This document shows positions 1 through 5,945 of a DNA stretch of 32,563 bases, in pieces. The position numbers and the translations under genes were made by a program. The notes under the pieces were generated by a model that did not search any database, was not told the origin of the DNA, and worked only from the letters and a program-made list of their open reading frames with translations. Source of the stretch: Nitrospira sp. (GTDB taxonomy: Bacteria > Nitrospirota > Thermodesulfovibrionia > Thermodesulfovibrionales > SM23-35); the NCBI GenBank assembly GCA_016873615.1, contig VGWX01000024.1, forward strand, positions 1-32,563. Direction: 5' to 3'. How positions within the stretch are numbered: the stretch's first letter is position 1; each line of letters begins with the position of its first letter.

Positions 1-4
1 CGAA

Positions 5-82
5 CCCGCCTGAGTGCGGGAGCGACTCGCCGAGGCGAGAATCTTTCTGCAAAACCCAGAAGGATTGCGGACAAGCCGCAAT
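5..82. repeat. Cluster of three short palindromes (REP-like)
   Basis: Three hairpins follow one another: CCCGC/GCGGG at 5-20, CTCGCC/GGCGAG at 26-39 and ATTGCGG/CCGCAAT at 64-82. They lie outside any gene, downstream of the minus-strand secreted protein gene. The arrangement resembles dispersed intergenic repeats (REP/BIME type). Whether it is multicopy in this genome cannot be seen from one window. Confidence 0.5.
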
Positions 83-145
83 GACAAAAATATTAACAAT
101 GTCGTCTTACTAATGACCGTATTAGTATATGCTATATTGTTTTGT

Positions 146-987
146 TTATGGTATAGAAATCTCAACAATAGAAATCTCAACAGGCTCTGACGGCTCTCCC
201 TGAACACCGTTTGCAGCCTGGTAGATAAGACGGTATTGGACTTTTCCCTTCTCCGGAAGACTTGTGTGAATGGCATAATCAATAGTAAGTGCACGTGTAA
301 TAGTTAACCAGGGATCTTTGCCTTCAGTTCTGTGTTGTACTGTAATGAAAAGCCCTTTAGTCGGTCTTTCAAACTTTAGCTCCACACGCTGAAAAGGCTC
401 CTTCAGGAATTTCACTTCAGGTTTTTTAGGAATAGGAATTGTCGGGGAGCCAACCCGCACAACAACGGGGCTGCTCAGGTCGCTTCTGTTCCCCTTTTTA
501 TCGAGTGCGACAACACGGTACCAGTAAAACTGCCCGGGCTTCACACCGGTTGTCGGGGTTCCTGAGAGAAGTCCTGCCTGGCTCATGCTTAGGCCAGGAG
601 GCAAAGAACCTGTAGCTATGCTGTATACGATCGGCGCTTGCCCTCCTGTTGTCTGAAGCTGATAGCTGTACGCCGTCCCCACCGTGCCTGAAGCAAGTGT
701 CTGCGGTGAGGTGATGTTCAGTGCCGGGCATGCCGCAGCAGCACCGACACTTGTACAGGCTTCTTGCGGAACCTGGAGAGTAGTCCAGGATGCATCATCT
801 CCAAAATTAATTTCCGTATCGCATTTCGGAGAGCATGAGACATAGGGCACAGAGCTACCTTAGCGGTAACACTTTGATTGATCAGCGCTGGACTGGGAGA
901 TGCTTCAATGGTGATAGCGTAGGATACGTTGCTTAAAATAATGACTAAAGATAACGCAATAAATAGAAATAACGAACTTTTTTTCAT
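146..987 (-). pseudogene. Secreted Ig-like/FN3-like protein gene, split by a frameshift
   Basis: Two minus-strand frames join into one plausible exported protein. The 5' frame (987 to about 853) begins with ATG and a clear signal peptide: charged start, hydrophobic core, cleavage near SYA. The 3' frame (about 859 to 146) holds a putative Ig (He_PIG-like) segment with the typical GSLPPGLS and GLLSGTP motifs, then a fibronectin-III-like part around FYWYRVVALDKKGN. The frames overlap only around 850-862, where a missing base near 853 would fuse them. The downstream part alone would have to start at a GTG at 850 with no signal peptide. The cause may be a real mutation, a sequencing error or recoding; the sequence cannot tell. 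The C-terminus ends in a duplicated VEISI, encoded by a perfect 15-bp tandem repeat. The function is unknown; a cell-surface or adhesive role is only inferred from the fold. Confidence 0.6.
153..182. repeat. Perfect 15-bp tandem duplication
   Basis: The unit ATAGAAATCTCAACA occurs twice in a row at 153-167 and 168-182. It is in frame and duplicates five residues (VEISI) at the C-terminus of the secreted protein encoded on the minus strand. It looks like a recent slippage duplication. Confidence 0.9.
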
Positions 988-1007
988 GTCCCCCCTGTCC
1001 TGTCCAT
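984..1007 (-). CDS. Seven-codon upstream ORF before the secreted protein gene
   Basis: On the minus strand an ATG at 1007-1005, preceded by AAGGG with a five-base spacer, opens the peptide MDRTGGT. Its TGA stop overlaps the ATG of the signal-peptide ORF as ATGA. The G-rich stretch inside this ORF serves as the ribosome site of the main gene. The layout would couple translation of the two. It is too short to judge by coding content, so it may be accidental, but the next secreted gene has the same arrangement. Confidence 0.3.
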   Translation of the reverse strand: MDRTGGT

Positions 1008-1422
1008 TTGGTCCCTTAAGTTTATTTCGCTATGAGTTTCTCCCCTTCAATTGAGACATGGTGGCGCCGGCCTGAAAAGGTTCAAAACTCTCAATTTTGC
1101 AAAGTTAAGCTGAAATCAAAAGCATATAGAACCTTTTGAAAAATATACTCTTTTGAAACATTATTTGCAACTTATATTATTTGCGAGGCGGGGGTAAGGT
1201 TCTTCAAGAAATAAGTGGGGGTCGTGGTGAGCAGAGGACTATCTTTGCACTCTGGGCTGTTTTAATTTAATTCTGCAATTAAGAACTGCTTTCTTGAAAA
1301 TTGCTCATCTATCTGGCCCCCCTCCTCCATTGAATCGACCTTACTGTTGCAAGAAGGAAATGGAGGAGAGGGGAATTTATATCTATTTCCAAATCAAATG
1401 CTGACAGCCTATTTATTCGCTC
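988..1422. other. Gene-free spacer between two secreted protein genes
   Basis: No credible gene on either strand apart from the tiny upstream ORF at 984-1007. It holds the leader of the left-hand secreted gene, AT-rich sequence at 1080-1180, and a long imperfect inverted repeat at 1317-1373. No tRNA or riboswitch pattern was recognised. Confidence 0.6.
1317..1373. repeat. Purine/pyrimidine inverted repeat
   Basis: CCCCCCTCCTCCATT at 1317-1331 is the reverse complement of AATGGAGGAGAGGGG at 1359-1373 with one mismatch in 15; the loop is 27 bases. It lies 50 bases downstream of the CARDB-like gene stop. No T-run follows on the minus strand, so it is not a standard intrinsic terminator. Confidence 0.6.
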
Positions 1423-1938
1423 CTACCTTGCGGTGTATCCTGCAGAATTTATATTGTTTCCTTCATCCCACTCATTGATCCAGTTGAGATTGTCTGCTGT
1501 AGCTCTGTATTTTCTTGCTGTGCCTTTCTGAACCCATTGTTTGAACTTCACAGTTTTGCTATCTCCGCAATTCAAGGCTGTCATGCCTGCCTCGCCGAGA
1601 CGGCTAAAGCCTGCCGCGGGATTATCCGACCATTCAAGGAGTACCTTAAATGCGCCTGCGCAGGCACGCGCTGTTCCCTCAGCGGTGAGAGATGATGAAG
1701 TTGAAGAGCACTGTCCCGGCATTTTGATCTGATTCTTTACCGTGACTGATATTTCAACCTTAACCCTTGCCGGTTCATCTACAAGCTTCACAAAGCTGAC
1801 ACTTTCAACGATCAGATCAGGTTTTTTCGGCAGAGGAGCAGACCCTTTTAGTGGCGCATCCGCAGCAAAAGCAACCGAAGCAAAACAGAATATAACCAAT
1901 AAAGCCAGAATTGGATTAATCTTTGACATTCTCTTCAT
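1423..1938 (-). CDS. Secreted CARDB-like protein
   Basis: 171 residues. Residues 1-25 form a signal peptide (basic start, LALLVIFCFASVAFA, cleavage before ADA), so the product is exported. The rest reads as one CARDB-type beta-sandwich: it starts with PDLIVESVSF, continues with a VTVKNQ strand, a D/N-rich stretch and a glycine turn, and ends with the NEWDEGNN motif typical of the family's last strands. Three to four cysteines (CSSTSS, ACAG, LNCGD) could form disulfides. The ATG at 1938 has a strong AAGGAGGG site eight bases upstream. CARDB domains usually serve in cell-surface adhesion or as accessory modules of larger proteins; a single-domain form like this has no assigned role. The gene shares orientation and upstream-ORF layout with the broken secreted gene at its 3' side. 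I do not recognise a specific function. Confidence 0.8.
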   Translation of the reverse strand: MKRMSKINPILALLVIFCFASVAFAADAPLKGSAPLPKKPDLIVESVSFVKLVDEPARVKVEISVTVKNQIKMPGQCSSTSSSLTAEGTARACAGAFKVLLEWSDNPAAGFSRLGEAGMTALNCGDSKTVKFKQWVQKGTARKYRATADNLNWINEWDEGNNINSAGYTAR

Positions 1939-1967
1939 AGTTGACCCTCCTTAATTAATAATTTCAT
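1935..1967 (-). CDS. Ten-codon upstream ORF (possible leader peptide) of the CARDB-like gene
   Basis: An ATG at 1967-1965 with an excellent AAGGAG site and a six-base spacer encodes MKLLIKEGQL. Its TGA overlaps the CARDB gene start as ATGA, and the main gene's own Shine-Dalgarno lies inside it. This is the typical geometry of a translationally coupled leader. It is not in the ORF track because of its size. Confidence 0.45.
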   Translation of the reverse strand: MKLLIKEGQL

Positions 1968-2035
1968 CTGCTGCTCCTTGTAAAACTTTCATCTCACTAT
2001 TTAAAAAGTGCTCTATATTCAACTACCTCCTTTCT

Positions 2036-2123
2036 CTCACTTTACCTGTGAGTAGCAGTTCTTTTTAAAAAGGTTCAAAATAATTTCGGCTCATCGTATA
2101 AGTGAGTGGTTAAAAAGTGAGCC
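2036..2123. promoter_or_regulatory. Cluster of GTGAG repeats and hairpins upstream of the CARDB-like gene
   Basis: CTCAC/GTGAG form a hairpin at 2036-2052, GGCTCA/TGAGCC form another at 2088-2123, and AAGTGAG-like copies lie at about 2100 and 2115. They sit in the spacer between livF and the CARDB-like gene, 100-190 bases upstream of the latter's start. They could be operator copies or a weak terminator region of the liv operon. No clear function. Confidence 0.3.
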
Positions 2124-2177
2124 ATAAATTAGACATAAGATATCATGAGACAAGAGAAAAAGATAGGTCCATTGCCG

Positions 2178-2867
2178 TCACTCTCCAAGATATGCCTTTT
2201 TGAGTTGTTCGTTGATTAAGAGATATTCTCCTTTCCCCTCCAATACTATCTTGCCGGTTTCAAGGACATATCCCTTGTTCGATAACTTAAGCGCTGCGCG
2301 TGCATTCTGTTCGACAAGGAGGACCGTAACCCCTTCCCTGTTGATATCCTTTATTGTCCTGAATATTTTACTCACGATTATCGGGGCAAGACCAAGGGAG
2401 GGTTCATCCAGAAGCAAAAGCTTTGGATTTGACATAAGCGCCCTTCCGATGGCGAGCATCTGCTGCTCGCCGCCGCTTAAGGTACCACCTAACTGTTTCT
2501 GCCTTTCTTTGAGCACCGGGAACAACTCAAATATTTTGTCCAATTGAACTTTGAACTTTGTATACGCTCCCATCTCAAGGTTCTCTTTGATGGTAAGCCT
2601 GGGAAAGATCCTCCTGCCCTCAGGCACCTGGCTGATGCCCATTTCAACGATCCTGTGCGGAGGCATACCACCGATGCCTTCTCCTTCAAAAACAATATCG
2701 CCTGCCTGTGGCTTGAGTATTCCGGATATGGTCATAAGGGTTGTTGACTTGCCGGCTCCGTTATTTCCAATCAGGCTGACAATCTCACCCTGTTTCACTT
2801 CTATATTAATGCCCCTGAGGGCTTCGATAGGACCGTAGAAGGTATGTATACCATTGAGTTTAAGCAT
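2178..2867 (-). CDS. livF: Branched-chain amino acid ABC transporter, ATPase LivF
   Basis: 229 residues, normal for LivF. This is one of the two cytoplasmic ATPases that drive uptake of branched-chain amino acids (or related amides or urea) through LivH/LivM. Walker A GNNGAGKST is at residues 34-42, the Q-loop region follows (QVPEGRRIFPRLT), then the signature LSGGEQQ, Walker B LLLLDEP and the H-loop-equivalent LLVEQN. That Q-N pair, with the GRRIFPRLTVxENL-type stretch, separates LivF from LivG. It is the last gene of the livH-M-G-F operon. No Shine-Dalgarno site precedes the ATG: the inverted-repeat element between livG and livF ends eight bases before the start and may have replaced the original one. 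Substrate specificity cannot be read from the ATPase. Confidence 0.95.
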   Translation of the reverse strand: MLKLNGIHTFYGPIEALRGINIEVKQGEIVSLIGNNGAGKSTTLMTISGILKPQAGDIVFEGEGIGGMPPHRIVEMGISQVPEGRRIFPRLTIKENLEMGAYTKFKVQLDKIFELFPVLKERQKQLGGTLSGGEQQMLAIGRALMSNPKLLLLDEPSLGLAPIIVSKIFRTIKDINREGVTVLLVEQNARAALKLSNKGYVLETGKIVLEGKGEYLLINEQLKKAYLGE

Positions 2868-2875
2868 ATAAATAT

Positions 2876-3028
2876 AAGTGGTCGAGGGTTCGAGGGTTCA
2901 AGGGGACAAGGGTAAGAAGGTTTATTTTACAAAGATTTAAGAAGACATTTAGGCGTTCTTCCTTTGAAACGTTCAATTTTTTGTATGTCTTAATCATCTC
3001 ACTGGAATCCTTGAACCCTCGACCACTT
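2876..3028. mobile_element. MITE-like inverted-repeat element between livG and livF
   Basis: AAGTGGTCGAGGGTTC at 2876-2891 is perfectly inverted at 3013-3028, and TCGAGGGTTCAAGG at 2890-2903 is inverted again at 3009-3022, so the ends carry nested copies of one motif. About 105 bases of unrelated sequence lie inside. The whole unit fills the gap between two operon genes that normally abut. The 67-codon ORF in the track (2860-3063) spans the repeat ends and is probably not a gene. No transposase is present, so this is either a non-autonomous insertion or a dispersed repeat. Confidence 0.55.
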
Positions 3029-3046
3029 GAACCCTTTTGTATTCTT

Positions 3047-3808
3047 TCAGTGTTCTTTCCCAAGATATGCCTCTATTACTGCCGGGTCTTTCTTTATATC
3101 AGCGGGAAATCCTTCTGCTATCTTCACACCGTGATCTAACACGGAGATCCAGTCAGATATACCCATAACCACTTTCATATCATGTTCTATAAGCAAAACC
3201 GTTTTGCCGAGTTCCTTTAAGTTTCTGATAAGAGTCATCACCTCAGTTGTTTCCTGCGGGTTCATTCCTGCTGTCGGCTCATCAAGCAATATCAATGCAG
3301 GTTCTGCAGCCAGCGCCCTTGCTATCTCAAGCCTTCTCTGGGCGCCGTAGGGCAGATTCGCCGAAACGGTTTCTGCAAAATCGGACAGACCAACAAAGTT
3401 AAGGTATTCAAGGGCCTTTTCCCTTACCTCTGTCTCTTCATTACAGAATTTTTTCCATCGCGTTATAGAGCCAATAAGCCCCGATCGTGTCCTGCAGTGC
3501 TGGCTAACCATCACATTTTCTATAACAGACATTTCCCTGAAGAGTCTGATGTTCTGGAAAGTCCTTGATATGCCGAGCCTTGCAATATCATGAGTTGCGA
3601 GCCTGGTAATGTCAGTATCAGAAAAAAGGATGGTCCCTTTTGCAGGTTTTGCAAGACCTGTGAGACAGTTGAAGAATGTGGTTTTTCCTGCTCCGTTCGG
3701 CCCGATAATGCTCATGATAATACCCTCTTTTACCCTGAGGTTCATCTCTTCAATAGCTTTGATGCCGCCGAAATGCAAAGATATGTCTCTAACTTCTAAG
3801 AGATACAC
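3047..3808 (-). CDS. livG: Branched-chain amino acid ABC transporter, ATPase LivG
   Basis: Second ATPase of the Liv transporter, partner of LivF. From the GTG at 3808 the protein has 253 residues, the usual LivG length. It shows Walker A GPNGAGKTT, the long LivG-specific insert after the Q-loop (SRTFQNIRLFREMSVIENV onward), the degenerate signature LPYGAQRR typical of LivG, Walker B LILLDEP and the H-loop LLIEHDM. The ORF track begins at a TTG at 3820, but GGAGG at 3817-3813 sits at the right distance before the GTG at 3808, which makes that the better start. It overlaps the livM stop by 20 bases, so the two are probably translationally coupled. Confidence 0.95.
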   Translation of the reverse strand: MYLLEVRDISLHFGGIKAIEEMNLRVKEGIIMSIIGPNGAGKTTFFNCLTGLAKPAKGTILFSDTDITRLATHDIARLGISRTFQNIRLFREMSVIENVMVSQHCRTRSGLIGSITRWKKFCNEETEVREKALEYLNFVGLSDFAETVSANLPYGAQRRLEIARALAAEPALILLDEPTAGMNPQETTEVMTLIRNLKELGKTVLLIEHDMKVVMGISDWISVLDHGVKIAEGFPADIKKDPAVIEAYLGKEH

Positions 3809-4961
3809 GTTTGCCTCCAAGTAATCCCTGCGGCCTGAATATCATCATAAGCACAAGTCCGACGCCAAGGCTAAGCATTCTGTATAGTTGAACTTCGCGC
3901 AGCACTTCAGGCAGCAATACTAAAATAAAGGCCCCGAAAATTACTCCGGGGATGCTGCCAAGACCTCCAAGGATGACCATGCAGAGTATCAGCACCGATT
4001 CCATGAATGTAAAGCTCTCCGGAGATACAAATTGCATTTTCCCTGAAAACAGAGCGCCTGCAAGACCAGCCCAGAACGTACCGAAGGCGAAGGCATAGAG
4101 CTTATACAGGGTAGTGTTTATGCCCATGGCAGAAGCTGCTATTTCATCTTCACGTATGGCAACCCATGCCCTTCCTATCCTTGATGCATATACTCTCCTG
4201 GTTATGAAAAGCGTCAGAATAACAAACAAAAAGACAAGATAATAGTAATGTGAGAGCTTCCCGAATGATATTGACAGAATTTCAGGAGGCGCAATCCCAG
4301 AAATTCCATTAGGGCCTCTTGTCATGCTGTCCCAGTTATTCAGAATAAGCCTTGCTATTTCTCCAAACCCCAGTGTAACAATCGCAAGGTAATCTCCTCT
4401 CAGCCGCAAGGCTGGTATTGCAAGGAGGAAACCGGCGACTGATGTAATGACAAGAGAAAAAGGCAATGCTGACCAGAAACCTATTCCGAATTTTGTATTC
4501 AGCAGCGCATATGTATATGCGCCAATTGCATAGAAAGCCACAAAACCGAGGTTCAGAAGGCCGGTAAACCCCACTACTACATTCAGCCCAAGCGCAAGAA
4601 TGACATATATCCCCACGAGTATCGCCACATCAATAAAATAATCCCTGACCATAAATGGCATAGTGAGAATAAGCAGCAGTAATGCAGAACGAATCACGAT
4701 TGACGGATAGCGGTTAACGGATAACAAATAAATTTTTTTACTGAAAATCTGCAGCCTTTCCGCAAATATCTTTTTATACGGGGAAAGAAATTTTAAAGAG
4801 AGAAGAAGGACAGAGAATATTGCAAAAAACAGGATTGCAGCTTTAAAGCCCTTGAATGGCAGAAAAAGCAGGGATAGCCAGAGCGCAATTATAATTGGCT
4901 TTGCTGCAGTGGAAAGGGTATTCATATCGAAACTTTTAACTTTTAACTCTTCGCTTCTCAC
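3789..4961 (-). CDS. livM: Branched-chain amino acid ABC transporter permease LivM
   Basis: Inner-membrane permease that forms the translocation channel with LivH. The core from about residue 105 on has the LivM pattern: several membrane helices, the segment GLNVVVGFTGLLNLGFVAFYAIGAY, and the cytoplasmic coupling loop with GRAWVAIREDEIAASAMGIN that contacts LivG/LivF. At 390 residues it is longer than minimal LivM because of an N-terminal part of about 100 residues with two or three extra hydrophobic segments; E. coli LivM also has an N-terminal extension. The GTG at 4961 has a GAGGGAAGA site; the alternative ATG at 4925 has none. The first residues are encoded by purine-rich sequence with AGTTAAA repeats, and another repeat-like stretch lies at 4690-4725, so the true N-terminus is uncertain. 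Confidence 0.93.
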   Translation of the reverse strand: MRSEELKVKSFDMNTLSTAAKPIIIALWLSLLFLPFKGFKAAILFFAIFSVLLLSLKFLSPYKKIFAERLQIFSKKIYLLSVNRYPSIVIRSALLLLILTMPFMVRDYFIDVAILVGIYVILALGLNVVVGFTGLLNLGFVAFYAIGAYTYALLNTKFGIGFWSALPFSLVITSVAGFLLAIPALRLRGDYLAIVTLGFGEIARLILNNWDSMTRGPNGISGIAPPEILSISFGKLSHYYYLVFLFVILTLFITRRVYASRIGRAWVAIREDEIAASAMGINTTLYKLYAFAFGTFWAGLAGALFSGKMQFVSPESFTFMESVLILCMVILGGLGSIPGVIFGAFILVLLPEVLREVQLYRMLSLGVGLVLMMIFRPQGLLGGKRVSLRS

Positions 4962-4981
4962 TCTTCCCTCTTCACTGTCTT

Positions 4982-5884
4982 TTATACTTTCTCCAGATCT
5001 GCCTTGCCGAAGAGTCCGCCCGGCTTAACAAGGAGTATGATGATCAGGATCACAAACGCATACGCATCCTTGTATTCGCCTGAGATGTAACTGCCTCCGA
5101 GGCTTTCCACAAGTCCAAGCAGGAGGCCCCCGAACATTGCGCCCCTGATGCTTCCTATACCGCCCAATACTGCTGCAGTAAAAGCCTTAATGCCTGCGAC
5201 ATACCCGATAGAATAGTTCACAAGTCCGTAGTACATAGCGACCATGAGTCCGGCAACAGCTGCAAGACCTGAACCTATGATGAATGTCAATGAGATGATA
5301 GTATCGATGTTTATGCCGACGAGTGAGGCCATTGTTTTATCCTGTGCAACCGCTCTCATCGCCTTACCCATCCTTGTTTTTCTCACAAACAGACGAAGTG
5401 CGATCGTCAGGACTGCTGATGAGAGTATTATGAAAAGTTGCAGATAGGTCATCCTGACCGACATGAATTGAAATCCGGCAACACCGAAGAAGGCCGGGAA
5501 AACCTTGTCGGTAGCTCCCTGTGTGAGCATCACATAATTCTGCAGGAATATTGAAACCCCGATGGCGCTTATAAGCGGGCTTAGCCGGGGAGCATTTCTC
5601 AGCGGTTTATATGCTATTTTTTCAATGGTAAACCCGTAAGAAGAGCAGAAGATTATCGACAATACAAAAGTCAGCATTAAGGCAAGGGGAAGATTATGGG
5701 CTGTCAGACCGACAGCAGTAAAAAATGCAAGAAAGATAATCCCGAGGTATGCACCGAGCATGTAAATCTCACCGTGGGCAAAATTGATGAGTTCAAGTAT
5801 GCCATAGACCATCGAATAACCGAGAGCAATAAGCGCATAAACACTGCCAAGGGTAAGACCATTGATCAGTTGCTGCAGAAACAT
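4982..5884 (-). CDS. livH: Branched-chain amino acid ABC transporter permease LivH
   Basis: About 300 residues from the ATG at 5884, the typical LivH length. It is a polytopic inner-membrane permease that pairs with LivM. Hallmarks are the N-terminal QQLINGLTLGSVYALIALGYSMVYGI stretch (only its first part quoted in function), the INFAHGE motif, and the coupling loop GKAMRAVAQDKTMASLVGIN. The ORF track starts at a TTG at 5926 inside the rpoD hairpin, which is unlikely. No ribosome site precedes the ATG; instead a TTGCTC-N17-TACAAT promoter with an extended -10 ends five bases before it, suggesting a leaderless message. It is the first gene of livHMGF; no LivJ/LivK-type binding protein gene is linked. 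Confidence 0.93.
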   Translation of the reverse strand: MFLQQLINGLTLGSVYALIALGYSMVYGILELINFAHGEIYMLGAYLGIIFLAFFTAVGLTAHNLPLALMLTFVLSIIFCSSYGFTIEKIAYKPLRNAPRLSPLISAIGVSIFLQNYVMLTQGATDKVFPAFFGVAGFQFMSVRMTYLQLFIILSSAVLTIALRLFVRKTRMGKAMRAVAQDKTMASLVGINIDTIISLTFIIGSGLAAVAGLMVAMYYGLVNYSIGYVAGIKAFTAAVLGGIGSIRGAMFGGLLLGLVESLGGSYISGEYKDAYAFVILIIILLVKPGGLFGKADLEKV

Positions 5885-5889
5885 GGGGA

Positions 5890-5918
5890 ATTGTAACAGA
5901 AAAAACAGCAGAGAGCAA
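5890..5918 (-). promoter_or_regulatory. Sigma70-type promoter of livH (extended -10)
   Basis: On the minus strand TTGCTC (5918-5913) is followed after 17 bases by TACAAT (5895-5890), preceded by TG one base upstream. Five bases later is the A of the livH ATG, so transcription would begin at the start codon. It lies directly after the rpoD hairpin. Confidence 0.5.
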
Positions 5919-5919
5919 A

Positions 5920-5945
5920 GAACCAAATCCTGAAAGATTTGGTTC
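5920..5945 (-). terminator. Hairpin terminator after rpoD
   Basis: GAACCAAATC/GATTTGGTTC form a ten-base-pair stem with a six-base loop, starting at the rpoD stop codon. The minus-strand sequence after it is TTTGCTCTCTG and then TTTTTT twelve bases later, so the U-tract is imperfect. It may only partly stop transcription into livH. Confidence 0.55.

Noticed and set aside
988-1080. c-di-GMP or other riboswitch before the secreted protein gene
   Set aside because: The conserved words of GEMM and cobalamin riboswitches are absent; only the mini-ORF and SD were found.
2860-3063. 67-codon ORF between livG and livF
   Set aside because: It spans both ends of the inverted-repeat element and overlaps livG's stop and livF's start; its sequence is mostly repeat arm. 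A remnant of a small helical protein was considered but not supported.
5884-5926. TTG start of livH at 5926
   Set aside because: It lies within the rpoD hairpin, adds residues not usual for LivH, and the ATG at 5884 begins at the family's normal N-terminus.
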